Positions 16,831 to 24,881 of a stretch of 29,386 nt of DNA are shown one piece after another. Position 1 is the first letter of the stretch; each line of letters starts with the position of its first letter. A program made the translations under genes and the position numbers. The notes under the pieces were generated by a model, which saw nothing but the letters and a program-made list of their open reading frames with translations, was not told the DNA's origin and ran no database searches. The stretch is from Clostridia bacterium (GTDB lineage Bacteria > Bacillota > Clostridia > Christensenellales > Aristaeellaceae), in assembly GCA_016297535.1 (NCBI GenBank), contig JAEDGL010000012.1, positions 1 to 29,386 on the forward strand, in the 5' to 3' direction.

Positions 16831-18369
16831 ATGAAACACGCAGCAACGATCCTGCATACAGGACTTATGATACTGGTTGCATTGCTGCTTTCAGGCAGCG
16901 CATTGGCGGGCAGCGAATTATCATCCGACGCGGCTGCGCTCTTTCAGACTGCTCATCCTGCGCATACGATGATCCTTTTCGATCAATGGGGCCCTACGGC
17001 AGCTGCCGTGTTGTACGATGGAAGCACACAGGTACTGTGTCTTGCAGAAGAAAGAAAGGGTACGTGGGAGCTGGTGGTATCCAATCCCACAGCCTTGCGT
17101 CAGGATACGCCCGTCTCAAGCCTGCTGCTGGATACGGATGAAACGCTTTTTTGGGCCTACAGCACCGATGGCGGGATAAGCGAAACCTACCATGCCGTGC
17201 GCACCGACGGTCAGTGGCGTTTGGCCGGCATGATGAGCAGTGAAAACCACGGCAATGGAAACATCAGCGAATACCATCTGTCGTATCATGAGGGACGTTT
17301 GCAGTACAGTACCTGCCTGTGCGATGAGAATGATAACATCCTGTCCGCGTATGAGTATACGCCTGTTCCTGCGGCATGGCTGGATGAGATGATTCCGCTC
17401 AACATCTATGACGATTCACGCTTTCCCAAGCCCAATAACACCTACACCCACAGCTGGCTTTCAAACGAAGCCACGGCTATGGCGGCAGCGGAGCTTTTCC
17501 CCGACGATACCTTTCTTGGCGGCTGCGCCGGGAGGAATCATCTGGAATTTTTTCTGCAAAAGCCCAACGGAGATCGTGTTATTGTCTCCTGCCGGTTTGA
17601 TGAGAAGGATGGATGGAAGATTACCAGCAGCACGCCGCTGCCGGAAGGCACCACTTATGGCTTTGAAAACTTCTCCTCGTCGCTGGTCATCGGCGATCTG
17701 CTGGTGAATATCGGCCCGGTGGATGAAACCACCTGTGGCGTAACCTACATCTACAACGCCGTCAACACCGATTATGACCAGCGTATGTTCAGTTTGGGTA
17801 AAAACTGGATCACAGGTGATGCGCCGAACGGCTTTGACAACTGCTTTGGCGATCATCCGTGGGGCGATATCACCGTAATCGACTGGAAGAGTCTGCCGCA
17901 TTCGCTGGATGAGGCGCTGTCACGGATGGACACCTCCGATTGGGCTGTGGTGAACAATCCCAACCCTGCCGACCGGCTGCATCTGCGTGTAAAAGCGGAA
18001 CGCGACGCACAGTCGCTGGGCAAATACTACAACGGTACCCCTGTCCGCATTCTGCAAAAAAAGGGTGCCTGGGTGCATGTGGATGTGTTTGGTGTGACGG
18101 GCTGGATGATGGAAGAATATCTCGCTTTCGGTTCTGCCGGACATACGGTAGAAGCTGCGTTTCCTTCCAGAGTGGCTATGGAAGCCAAAGCAGATCATTT
18201 TGTCTACGCAAAACCTGAAACGGGTCATCCGATTGCCAATGTAAAGAACACGCAACAGAGTTTGCTGGTACTGGCGGTTGTGGGCGACGACTGGTATCAT
18301 GCGTGGTTCCCGGAAGAAAACCTGACCGGCTATGTTCTTCAAAGCGACTGGCGGGAAGGCAATGGCTAA
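16831..18369 (+). CDS. Secreted protein with an SH3-like domain
   Basis: A 512-residue exported protein. A signal peptide (hydrophobic core about 10-24, ALA-GS junction) is followed by a large region of unknown family. A bacterial SH3-like region sits at about 371-432 (RLHLRVKAE ... YYNGTPVRILQKKGAWVHV ... GWMMEEYL), the pattern of SH3b modules that bind peptidoglycan or peptides. A second weak repeat near 445-505 may be another SH3-like unit. AGGAGG (16817-16822) lies 8 bases before the ATG. The next gene, also secreted with an SH3-like end, starts 13 bases after its stop, so the two form an operon. No catalytic motif was recognised. Confidence 0.7.
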   Translation: MKHAATILHTGLMILVALLLSGSALAGSELSSDAAALFQTAHPAHTMILFDQWGPTAAAVLYDGSTQVLCLAEERKGTWELVVSNPTALRQDTPVSSLLLDTDETLFWAYSTDGGISETYHAVRTDGQWRLAGMMSSENHGNGNISEYHLSYHEGRLQYSTCLCDENDNILSAYEYTPVPAAWLDEMIPLNIYDDSRFPKPNNTYTHSWLSNEATAMAAAELFPDDTFLGGCAGRNHLEFFLQKPNGDRVIVSCRFDEKDGWKITSSTPLPEGTTYGFENFSSSLVIGDLLVNIGPVDETTCGVTYIYNAVNTDYDQRMFSLGKNWITGDAPNGFDNCFGDHPWGDITVIDWKSLPHSLDEALSRMDTSDWAVVNNPNPADRLHLRVKAERDAQSLGKYYNGTPVRILQKKGAWVHVDVFGVTGWMMEEYLAFGSAGHTVEAAFPSRVAMEAKADHFVYAKPETGHPIANVKNTQQSLLVLAVVGDDWYHAWFPEENLTGYVLQSDWREGNG

Positions 18370-18382
18370 GGAAGGTGTTTTG

Positions 18383-19402
18383 ATGAAAAAGGCATTCTGT
18401 TCGCTGCTTCTTCTTTTGGTTTTTGTGATCAGCGCAGGCTGTGCCTGCGCCGAAGCCCTCGTGCAGTACACAGGGCAAGTACATCCCGAACTGCCCGTGC
18501 TCACGCTAACCGTAACCGATACGGGCGAGCGTACGCAACAACCCGCAGGCAACAACCTCCTGCAGGTTGCCATTGAGGCGCAGGACGGCAGCCTGTCGCA
18601 GAGGCTTACATGGGAATCCATCGAAAATCCCGCATTTGAGAAAATGGTGCCGTTGGCCCGTTTCATGGATTTGAATTTTGATGGCTACAACGATCTGGTA
18701 CTGCTTGTGGCACAGGGCGCACGGAACGAGTTTTGTGCTTTCTCAATGTGGGATGTGGAGGCAAAGCGGTTTCGTCCTGTATATCAGGACTGCGAATGGC
18801 TACGCGAGGAGGCGCGCCTTTCAGATGAAATCAAACAGGTGGAGCTGTGCAATCCAGAACTGTTTCCGGAAAAAGGCATGCTGCTTTCCGACGTGCAGGA
18901 TGGCTATCGTTTTTCCAGACAGATTTTCTACATGTGGGACGGCTCCTATCATTTAACACCCAAGTACATCTGTGATATCTATGACGCAGGCGAGGGCCTG
19001 ATTGGCGAGTCCATGACGCAGTTCATGACCCGTGTGACCTTTTTGTGGGATGAACAGTATCCCGAAAACTGGTACCATGGACAGGATGGCGTGGCCGGCG
19101 AACGACGAAAGGCCGCACGCGAAATGGCGCTGGGTGGTCCCGACAGGAAACGGATGCAGGTGGCCAATGTTGACTGGGTTCATTTGCGCAAGCAGGACAA
19201 CAAGGTATCTCCTTCGCTGGCCAGGATCAATGCAGGAGAACAAGTGACGGTTCTTGTGGATGAATGCGGGTCGGAAAACGGTTGGGTACGTGTGCTGTAT
19301 GATTTGGGTGAGCACCATTCCATCACCCTGGATGAATATGAAACCGGGCGCTTTACACGGACCGGCTATATCTGGCATAGCTTTTTGGAACCGCTTGGCT
19401 GA
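18383..19402 (+). CDS. Secreted protein with XAC2610-like and SH3-like regions
   Basis: A 339-residue protein with a signal peptide (KK, then Leu/Val-rich core to about 20). The SAGC at the end of the core could be a weak lipobox, but an A-C-A signal peptidase I site is equally possible. Residues near 75-130 contain RFMDLNFDGYNDLVLL followed by an aromatic FSMWDVEAKRFRPV strand, resembling the XAC2610-like Asp-rich fold seen in secreted bacterial proteins. The C-terminus (about 255-335; WVHLRKQDNKVSPSLARI, then ENGWVRVLYD) looks like an SH3b module. The start ATG 18383 follows AAGGAAGG; open frame extends 17 codons upstream into the previous gene. Confidence 0.65.
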   Translation: MKKAFCSLLLLLVFVISAGCACAEALVQYTGQVHPELPVLTLTVTDTGERTQQPAGNNLLQVAIEAQDGSLSQRLTWESIENPAFEKMVPLARFMDLNFDGYNDLVLLVAQGARNEFCAFSMWDVEAKRFRPVYQDCEWLREEARLSDEIKQVELCNPELFPEKGMLLSDVQDGYRFSRQIFYMWDGSYHLTPKYICDIYDAGEGLIGESMTQFMTRVTFLWDEQYPENWYHGQDGVAGERRKAAREMALGGPDRKRMQVANVDWVHLRKQDNKVSPSLARINAGEQVTVLVDECGSENGWVRVLYDLGEHHSITLDEYETGRFTRTGYIWHSFLEPLG

Positions 19403-19600
19403 CGAAAAAAATACCCAAGTACCGAAAGCTTCCTGCTGATTATGTTGGTGCCCATGATGAATATCAGCCTGATTTTATCCAGTTGTTTGCCTGGATGGAT
19501 GGCAGGATTCGGATTTGCGGGGGCCTTGCTGAATCAATCTGGAGGACGGGTTCGTGTTTCATTTGGTATGCGGTGCACCTGGCTTCCAGGCTTATTCTTA

Positions 19601-19640
19601 TAAAAGAAAATCACCCAGCTTGTATTAACAGCTGGATGAT
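19601..19640 (-). terminator. Terminator of the tRNA-Leu transcript
   Basis: On the minus strand an 11-bp stem (19640-19630 with 19620-19610, one T-G pair), a 9-base loop and a T-rich run (19609-19601) lie 5 bases after the tRNA 3' end. Confidence 0.85.
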
Positions 19641-19644
19641 AATG

Positions 19645-19730
19645 TGGTGCCGGCGGTGGGACTTGAACCCACACGGTGTCGCCACCAACGGATTTTGAGT
19701 CCGTCACGTCTGCCATTCCATCACGCCGGC
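19645..19730 (-). tRNA. tRNA-Leu(CAA)
   Basis: An 86-base tRNA on the minus strand with encoded CCA (19647-19645). The acceptor stem is GCCGGCG/CGCCGGC with discriminator A. The D arm has TGGCAGA; the anticodon loop CTCAAAA gives CAA; there is a long variable arm as expected for a class II tRNA; and the T loop is GGTTCAAGTCC. Together these fit tRNA-Leu. It has its own promoter and terminator. Confidence 0.95.
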
Positions 19731-19740
19731 GAACGCAACC

Positions 19741-19769
19741 ATTATAGCACAAAACCGCAACGGTGACAA
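19741..19769 (-). promoter_or_regulatory. Promoter of tRNA-Leu
   Basis: On the minus strand TTGTCA (19769-19764), a 17-base spacer and a perfect TATAAT (19746-19741), about ten bases before the tRNA 5' end. Confidence 0.85.
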
Positions 19770-19786
19770 TACCGGAAACGCACTTT

Positions 19787-20380
19787 TTACAGCTTTCGGA
19801 TATCCGCGCTCATCAGGCCGTGCTGCGTGCAGCCGTATACCAGCGTGCCTGTGCGCACGTAGGGCATGCGCACCAGCGGATCCTGCTCGGGATACAATCG
19901 CACAAAGATCATGCGGTCAAAGGTGATCAGGGCAACAAAATTCAGGTGGTGCTCCTTGGTCATGGAATGATCAAAGGTAAAGCAAAGCTCATCCTCCATC
20001 TGCTCCATATGGGGCAGATGCGCCTGATCGGCAGGCGTGGGCGCAGGAAAATCCAGCTTGCGGCCGCAGCAGCAGACCTGCGCAGGAGCAGAGGCGGTAA
20101 ACAGATTGCCGCATGAGGGGCAGATGGCAAAACAAACGCGTTTCATATTTCCTCTTTCTTTTGGGCGCTGGGGCAGCGCACCGCTCAGGAGGCTTTCGAT
20201 ATCCACGCGAAATTCGCGGGTGAGGGCGCCAAGCATGGAAATATCCGGACAACCCATCCCGCGTTCCCACTTGGAGACGGCTTTGTCCGTTACGCACAGC
20301 CGGTCAGCCAGCTCTCGTTGGGTAAGTCCCGCTTCTTTGCGCAGCTTGCGAATCAGCTCGCCGCAGCTTTCCGCATCCAT
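19787..20380 (-). CDS. XRE-type HTH regulator with a C-terminal Cys-rich metal-binding-like domain
   Basis: A 197-residue protein. Residues about 8-62 form a Cro/C1-type helix-turn-helix (LIRKLRKEAGLTQRELADRL ... DKAVSKWERG). A Cys-rich stretch CPSCGNLF ... VCCCGRKL (about 105-130) follows and could bind zinc or iron. The C-terminus contains HHLNFVALIT, RLYPEQDP and YGCTQHGLM, reminiscent of a desulfoferrodoxin-like or ribbon module, with closely placed His and Cys. The start is ATG 20380, with GGAGG 8 bases upstream; a much longer open frame upstream lacks domains and covers the promoter. Its target genes are not evident from context. Confidence 0.78.
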   Translation of the reverse strand: MDAESCGELIRKLRKEAGLTQRELADRLCVTDKAVSKWERGMGCPDISMLGALTREFRVDIESLLSGALPQRPKERGNMKRVCFAICPSCGNLFTASAPAQVCCCGRKLDFPAPTPADQAHLPHMEQMEDELCFTFDHSMTKEHHLNFVALITFDRMIFVRLYPEQDPLVRMPYVRTGTLVYGCTQHGLMSADIRKL

Positions 20381-20412
20381 AACGATGTCCTCCTTGCATT
20401 GGTGATGCATAC

Positions 20413-20441
20413 AGCATAACATGCCTGCCTTCTGCACGCAA
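20413..20441 (-). promoter_or_regulatory. Probable promoter of the HTH gene
   Basis: On the minus strand TTGCGT (20441-20436), a 17-base spacer and TATGCT (20418-20413), about 30 bases before the start codon. Beyond it, 20442-20550 holds nothing recognisable. Confidence 0.5.
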
Positions 20442-20551
20442 CCGACGGAAAGTAGAGCGCTCATCCTCCCGCGTGCTTCGCAAATATGACTGAGCGAAGC
20501 GATGGGGGAGAAGAAAACGACGGTTGGCATGAGGCCCCATTCGGAATGAAG

Positions 20552-20587
20552 GAAAGGAAAAAACGATGCGTCTTTTGGGCGCATCGT
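20552..20587 (-). terminator. Terminator of the acidic Cys-tail protein gene
   Basis: On the minus strand an 8-bp perfect stem (20587-20580 with 20570-20563) with a 9-base loop is followed by TTTTTTCC. It lies about 100 bases after the stop of the gene at 20692. Confidence 0.75.
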
Positions 20588-20691
20588 GGCTTGCAGACAA
20601 AAATGATCGGAAAGCGTCGGAGAACCGCAGCCCTCCGGCAACTGTTTCCAGACTGGAGCGCACCGCATTCGCAGGCTCTGGAGAAACGAGG

Positions 20692-21162
20692 TCAGTTTTC
20701 CTGGTTTGCCCCGGATTCGGGCTCTGCGGGATCTTCGCAGCCGCAGTCTTCTCCCCTGCATTCGCATTCGCATTTGCAATCGGGCGCTTCGCAAGCGTTT
20801 TCTTCGCAGGAAAGAGGCTCCTGTTCGGCTTCTTCATCAGCAGCGCCGGCTTCTTCCTCCGCTTCTTCGGTCTGATCTTCTTCGGCTTTTTCCTCCGGCT
20901 GCGGACGCATGGCCGAAAGCTTTTCATCCAGCTCGGAAAGCTCGCCAAGCAGCTCGGACAGGGGCGGGGGCAATTCCACGCCATCCTTCCACAGCTGCAT
21001 GACAAGCCTGGGAATTTCGGCCATCATTTCGCGGCGGCGGGTTTCCAGGTTCATCTCGCTCAGCTTTTGCTGAGCGGCGTCGGAAAGGCTGGAGGCCGTT
21101 TTGCCCAGCGCTTCCAGACCCTTCAAAAAAGCGGTTTTCACATTGTTGCCCAAATTAGCCAT
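20692..21162 (-). CDS. Small acidic protein with a Cys-rich tail, function unknown
   Basis: A 156-residue protein not recognised as a known family. The first 90 residues are helical and mixed charge (MANLGNNVKTAFLKGLEAL..., METRRREMM-like segment), plausible as a coiled coil. A long Glu-rich linker (about 95-120) follows. The tail holds eight Cys in about 25 residues, including the CKCECEC core, and ends in a short acidic stretch. The tail could bind zinc or copper, or simply be disordered with free thiols. The ATG at 21162 has AAGGAAG upstream; the 20-codon open extension above lacks a ribosome site. It shares no operon with its neighbours. Confidence 0.65.
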   Translation of the reverse strand: MANLGNNVKTAFLKGLEALGKTASSLSDAAQQKLSEMNLETRRREMMAEIPRLVMQLWKDGVELPPPLSELLGELSELDEKLSAMRPQPEEKAEEDQTEEAEEEAGAADEEAEQEPLSCEENACEAPDCKCECECRGEDCGCEDPAEPESGANQEN

Positions 21163-21320
21163 CGTCAAACTTCCTTTCTCTTTATTTCTTTTGCATCTAA
21201 TAATCATTTTGATCCTATGCAACGCGCTTGATGCGTTATGCGCTCAAGATCCTTTTCATGGATAGTATACCATGAATGGGCAAAGAGAAGGCGCTTTTTA
21301 CAGGAAATTTACAAAACGCA

Positions 21321-22187
21321 TTACCAGTGCAAAAGCAGCTGGTCTTTTTCACACACGATTTCGGCTTCCTCCATGGGCATAATTTCACCGTCCATCTGCA
21401 AACGCATATTGCGGCAACGCAGCTTGCATTTGGTGGCCATGTACCGGTGGGAAATTTTGCACTGATACAGCTTGCCCATCATTAGCGGTATCAGGTAAGC
21501 GGGAACCTTCCAGCGGGGCACAGCATCCACCACGAGCACATCCAACAGGCCATCCGTTAGTTCCGCCTGCGGCGCAATGGGAATGCCTCCGCCCATATAC
21601 CGTCCGTTTGCAACGGAAAAGATCATGTACTTTCCATCCAGCACAATATCATCGCCAATTTCAATGTGCATCTGGAAGGGCCTGAACGCGGCGATGGCCC
21701 GCAACACGCCGTACAGGTAGGGCAGCAGGCCCTGCACATATTTTTTGGCCTTATCCGCATAATCCAGCGTCATCACGTCGAAACCGGTTCCACAGATGTT
21801 GATAAAAAAACGATCGTTGATGGTTCCCGTATCCACCGGGCGGGCGGGCCTGGTTAAAATCAGTTCCAGCGCGGCTTCCCAATCCATGGATATGCCCGCG
21901 GTTTTGATAAAATCGTTCCCGGTGCCGGAGGGGATGATGCCCAGCGCCGTTCTGCTGCCGCGCAAACCGGCGGCGATTTCCGTAATGGTGCCGTCGCCAC
22001 CGATGGAAACCACCGTTTCGATGCCGCGCTGCGCCGCATCGCGGGCAATCTGGGTGGCGTGGGTAGGATATTCCGTTTGATGCAGCTCGTAGGCCACGCC
22101 GCGTTCATCCAAACGCTGGCACACGGCCTTGCAGGTGACCATGGAACGGCCATTGCCGGCCGCGGGGTTGACGATCAGAGCGATCAT
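21321..22187 (-). CDS. Diacylglycerol kinase-type lipid kinase (DagK/YegS family)
   Basis: A 288-residue soluble lipid kinase of the diacylglycerol-kinase catalytic family, which phosphorylates diacylglycerol or a related lipid with ATP at the inner face of the membrane. Visible are the N-terminal NPAAGNGR, the nucleotide-binding GGDGT at residues 63-67, IPSGTGNDF at about 84-92, and the C-terminal GGGIPIAPQAELTDGLLDV block with the QMDGE of the metal-binding region. Length is typical. The ATG at 22187 is preceded by a GGAAGGCGGA-type ribosome site. It is monocistronic, with no obvious partner. Close homologues are named DagK, YtlR or BmrU; which one this is cannot be told. Confidence 0.92.
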   Translation of the reverse strand: MIALIVNPAAGNGRSMVTCKAVCQRLDERGVAYELHQTEYPTHATQIARDAAQRGIETVVSIGGDGTITEIAAGLRGSRTALGIIPSGTGNDFIKTAGISMDWEAALELILTRPARPVDTGTINDRFFINICGTGFDVMTLDYADKAKKYVQGLLPYLYGVLRAIAAFRPFQMHIEIGDDIVLDGKYMIFSVANGRYMGGGIPIAPQAELTDGLLDVLVVDAVPRWKVPAYLIPLMMGKLYQCKISHRYMATKCKLRCRNMRLQMDGEIMPMEEAEIVCEKDQLLLHW

Positions 22188-22447
22188 TTTGTTCCGCCTT
22201 CCCGAACGTTGAAATCAATGATTGCGAAAGAATATATGGCAATCAACCCGTTGAAAAAGCTCGCCGTTTGCGTACGTCTTTGACATGGCCGGACAAACCT
22301 GCGTAAACGCAGAAGCCGGAGGGCCTTTCACAGGTTACCCCTATAGTGTACCGTATTTTGTCGAAAAAGAAAAGAGCAAAGAAAGCCAAGATGGTATTTT
22401 GATTGTCATACCGTATGTTCAATGAGGATGCTTTGGCTGGACACCAT
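22188..22447. other. Non-coding gap upstream of the lipid kinase
   Basis: No gene is recognised. A small hairpin CTGCGTAAACGCAG lies at 22299-22312. A usable promoter for the kinase gene was not clearly identified. Confidence 0.4.
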
Positions 22448-22448
22448 C

Positions 22449-22479
22449 AAAAAAAGGCAGAGCGTTTGTTTCTCTGCCT
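22449..22479 (-). terminator. Terminator of the membrane protein gene at 22538
   Basis: On the minus strand an 8-bp perfect stem (22479-22472 with 22462-22455), a 9-base loop and seven T. A second, GC-rich hairpin just before it (22494-22504 with 22515-22526, one bulge) gives two tandem hairpins after the gene. Confidence 0.85.
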
Positions 22480-22537
22480 CGGAAAAGCCCGGGCCCCGGA
22501 GCCGGTTTGATGAACGGCTCCCGGGGCGGGTTCCTTT

Positions 22538-23263
22538 TTACTTGGTGATGTGGAAGGAAGCGAAGATGTCTTCGGCTTCGGCCAGCATGGCTTCTTCGGT
22601 GGGCAGAGTATCCAGAGCGCCCTCGACAGAGGCCAGAGAAACCAGCACACAGGAATCCTTGATGGTATCCACATAGCAGGTCATGGTGGCGATGTAAACG
22701 TCCGGGTTTTCGTCATCATTCTGCCCTTTGCTGTAGAAGTAGTGCACATCATGGCCGCCAAGCTGAACCTGCTTGTTTTCGGTTTGCTCCTCGTAGTTGA
22801 AAGAAGCCGAAACCAGTTCGATCATCTCGGCCGCATTGCGGCTTTTGACGCCGATAGTGTAAATGCTGTTAATGGCCCTGTCTTCCTCGGTGGTTTCATA
22901 GTAGAAGAAGGTTTCATTCTCGTCGTTGACAATGCTCATGTCATAATCGGCGGGTGCATAACCGGTGGGAGCGTCGACTGTGCCAAACTCGTAGTAGCGG
23001 CCGTCAATTTCACGGATGAGCGCGTTTTCCTTCACGTTGAGCAGATTGCCCATGAAGGAGCGAACGGTGTTGGCGGGAACATAGAAATAGTCGATGGCCA
23101 TTGCCAGCACCACAATAGCGGCCAGGACGATGGCGCCGATGGTCAGAATCTGCTTTTTATTTGCTTTCCAGAAGGCCTTGCGCGAAGCCAGCTTTTGCTC
23201 CTGCGCCTTTTTGCTTGCGCTTTTACGCGCGGCCAGGTTGGGACGGGAATTCTTTTTTGCCAT
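22538..23263 (-). CDS. Single-pass membrane protein with a basic N-terminus, function unknown
   Basis: A 241-residue protein not recognised as a known family. The first 37 residues are strongly basic (many K/R/S/A), then one membrane segment at about 38-61 (ILTIGAIVLAAIVVLAMAI), so the C-terminal 180 residues should lie outside the cell. That part is acidic with Tyr/Phe-rich strands (DGRYYEFG, ETFFYYE, DVHYFYSKGQ), consistent with a beta-rich domain. The ATG at 23263 follows GGAGG at ten bases. The gene is divergent from the isomerase gene. Similar topology is seen in small secreted-domain anchor proteins, but no function is suggested. Confidence 0.7.
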   Translation of the reverse strand: MAKKNSRPNLAARKSASKKAQEQKLASRKAFWKANKKQILTIGAIVLAAIVVLAMAIDYFYVPANTVRSFMGNLLNVKENALIREIDGRYYEFGTVDAPTGYAPADYDMSIVNDENETFFYYETTEEDRAINSIYTIGVKSRNAAEMIELVSASFNYEEQTENKQVQLGGHDVHYFYSKGQNDDENPDVYIATMTCYVDTIKDSCVLVSLASVEGALDTLPTEEAMLAEAEDIFASFHITK

Positions 23264-23410
23264 ACGATAATGCCTCCATATCAATCAAAATGGTTTTCTT
23301 AGTATAACACGCTTTGCGGGCGGATTTCCAGCCTTGGGGCAGAATTTACGCAAATTTCATATTTGATCACTTTCCAGGCGCGTTGCGCACGAAAGAGGAT
23401 TATGGATGCT

Positions 23411-23439
23411 TTGCATTTCGCGCCGTACTGTGCTATGAT
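23411..23439 (+). promoter_or_regulatory. Promoter of the isomerase/epimerase gene
   Basis: TTGCAT (23411-23416), a 17-base spacer and TATGAT (23434-23439), about 25 bases before the start codon. Confidence 0.65.
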
Positions 23440-23462
23440 AACGCCAGTGGGAGGTGCTTCAA

Positions 23463-24221
23463 ATGAAAACAGGTATTCAGGTTTCCAGCTTTAAGCCGGT
23501 TTTGACCAACGAAGCGCAAGTGAAAAACGCATTTGCCCAAATGAAGGCCATGGGCTGCCAATATGTGCAGCTGCAGTGGATTGATCCCTCCGTACCCATT
23601 GAACTGATTGCCGCCTGCCTGAAGGAGACGGGCATACAGGCGGTATCCGTACAGGATTTTTACGAGGTTGTCCGTCAAAACCGGCAGTATTACGTTGATC
23701 TGAACGCGCAAACCGGCGGCAAATGGATGTGCGTAAGCCGTATTCCCGACCGGCTCAAGAGCCGCGAGGGGCTAAGCGCCTATGTGCAGGAGCTGCGCGC
23801 GCTTCAGCGGGAGCTGGACCCCTATGGCCAGAAGCTGTGCTATCACGCCGTATCGGCGGATTTTGCGCCCTTGGACGGCATCGATCCCGTAGCGTATCTG
23901 CTTGACGCCATGCCGGAATTGTCCATCTGTGCCGATTTGTATCACATCAACAAGGTGGGGCTGGACATGCAGCAGTGGATCCGCCGTTACGCCGGACGCG
24001 TGTGTATGGTGCATTTCAAGGATGCGCAGACCGCAAACGGAACCGAGCAGCTGGTGCCCGCCGGACAGGGCGATATCAACTGGACGGGGGTGGTTTCCGC
24101 CTGTGCGCAGGCAGGGGTGGAATACGCCTTTGTGGAGCAGGAGCGCTGGACGCGCGATCCCTTTGTATGCCTCAAGGAAGCCCTGGACTGGCTGGATGAC
24201 CAGCTTAAGGCATGCGCATAA
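23463..24221 (+). CDS. Sugar phosphate isomerase/epimerase-like TIM barrel protein
   Basis: A 252-residue xylose isomerase-like TIM barrel (AP endonuclease 2 family). Likely metal ligands and substrate contacts are seen in SICADLYHINKVG (Asp-x-x-His), MVHFKDAQ, the PAGQGDINW loop and FVEQERW with Glu near the end. Members interconvert keto- and aldo-sugars or their phosphates, or act on cyclitols; which reaction applies is unknown. GGGAGG (23449-23454) precedes ATG 23463; a GTG at 23454 is in frame but overlaps that site, so 23463 is preferred. It stands alone with its own promoter and is not near the sugar transport locus. Confidence 0.87.
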   Translation: MKTGIQVSSFKPVLTNEAQVKNAFAQMKAMGCQYVQLQWIDPSVPIELIAACLKETGIQAVSVQDFYEVVRQNRQYYVDLNAQTGGKWMCVSRIPDRLKSREGLSAYVQELRALQRELDPYGQKLCYHAVSADFAPLDGIDPVAYLLDAMPELSICADLYHINKVGLDMQQWIRRYAGRVCMVHFKDAQTANGTEQLVPAGQGDINWTGVVSACAQAGVEYAFVEQERWTRDPFVCLKEALDWLDDQLKACA

Positions 24222-24245
24222 GGCGAACGGCCCATGCAAAGCCAA

Positions 24246-24280
24246 TCAAAAAAACCAGCCATTGAAGGAACGGGCTGATT
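24246..24280. terminator. Terminator between the isomerase and GNAT genes
   Basis: An 8-bp stem (24253-24260 with 24273-24280, one wobble pair) over a 12-base loop. On the minus strand seven T follow it (24252-24246), fitting termination of the GNAT gene; on the plus strand the T-run is broken (TGTCTTTT) but it may also end the isomerase gene. Confidence 0.65.
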
Positions 24281-24329
24281 TGTCTTTTGCGGTTTTTCTG
24301 CGAAAACCATGAACGATCAATGAAGCAGA

Positions 24330-24818
24330 TCAGTCAAAATGCCGCACGCGCAGGGGCAGCCCGGCGATGGTTTCGATCCGCTCCGCTTCAAAGTCCTCGA
24401 AATCCTTTCGCATGGTGATCAGGCTGAGGCGGTTGTAGCCAAGACGATGGTACATCCGCATGGCGGACGGATTATCCGGCACAACCTCCATGCAGATGCT
24501 TTGGCAGCCGCGGGCACGAAGCTCATCCTCCGTTTTTTGGATGGCCTCGCTGCCGATGCCCTGACCACGGTACGGCTCATCCACATACAGATCATCAATC
24601 CAGCTTACGGTGGGGCTGGTGAAGTGTGTACGCACAAAGCCGACGGCCTCACCGTTTTTGGTGATAACGTACAGGCTGCAGTGGTCGCTGGTCCATTCGT
24701 TCAGCGTATCCTGGCAATCCTGCGGGCTTAGGGTAGAATGGTGCACAGCAAAAAAGCGTTGGATAAAGGGAAGAAGCGTTTTGGCAAAGGAATCGCTGTA
24801 GGGCTCAATGTGAATCAT
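24330..24818 (-). CDS. GNAT-family N-acetyltransferase
   Basis: A 162-residue standard GNAT acetyltransferase: IHIEPYSDSF start, VGFVRTH strand, then WIDDLYVDEPYRGQGIGSEA with the acetyl-CoA loop RGQGIG at about 91-96, VVPDNPSAMRMYHRLGY and a final hydrophobic strand. The acceptor is unknown. The ATG at 24818 is used because AGGAG lies 8 bases upstream; six extra codons are open above it. It lies just downstream of the terminator of the secreted-protein gene, so it is not in its operon. Confidence 0.9.
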   Translation of the reverse strand: MIHIEPYSDSFAKTLLPFIQRFFAVHHSTLSPQDCQDTLNEWTSDHCSLYVITKNGEAVGFVRTHFTSPTVSWIDDLYVDEPYRGQGIGSEAIQKTEDELRARGCQSICMEVVPDNPSAMRMYHRLGYNRLSLITMRKDFEDFEAERIETIAGLPLRVRHFD

Positions 24819-24833
24819 GGGAGGCACTCCTCT

Positions 24834-24877
24834 CAAACAAAAAAAGCGGGCACACGCGCTTGGCGTGTGCCCGCTTT
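24834..24877 (-). terminator. Strong terminator of the secreted-protein gene at 24882
   Basis: On the minus strand a perfect 15-bp stem (24877-24863 with 24857-24843) with a 5-base loop, followed by seven T, starting 5 bases after the stop codon. Confidence 0.92.
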
Positions 24878-24881
24878 GGCA

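Noticed and set aside
19403..19600. Protein-like reading between the secreted protein and tRNA-Leu (for example a frame containing YVGAHDEYQPDFIQLFAWMDG)
   Set aside because: No start, ribosome site or recognised domain; it may be a decayed fragment but cannot be supported.
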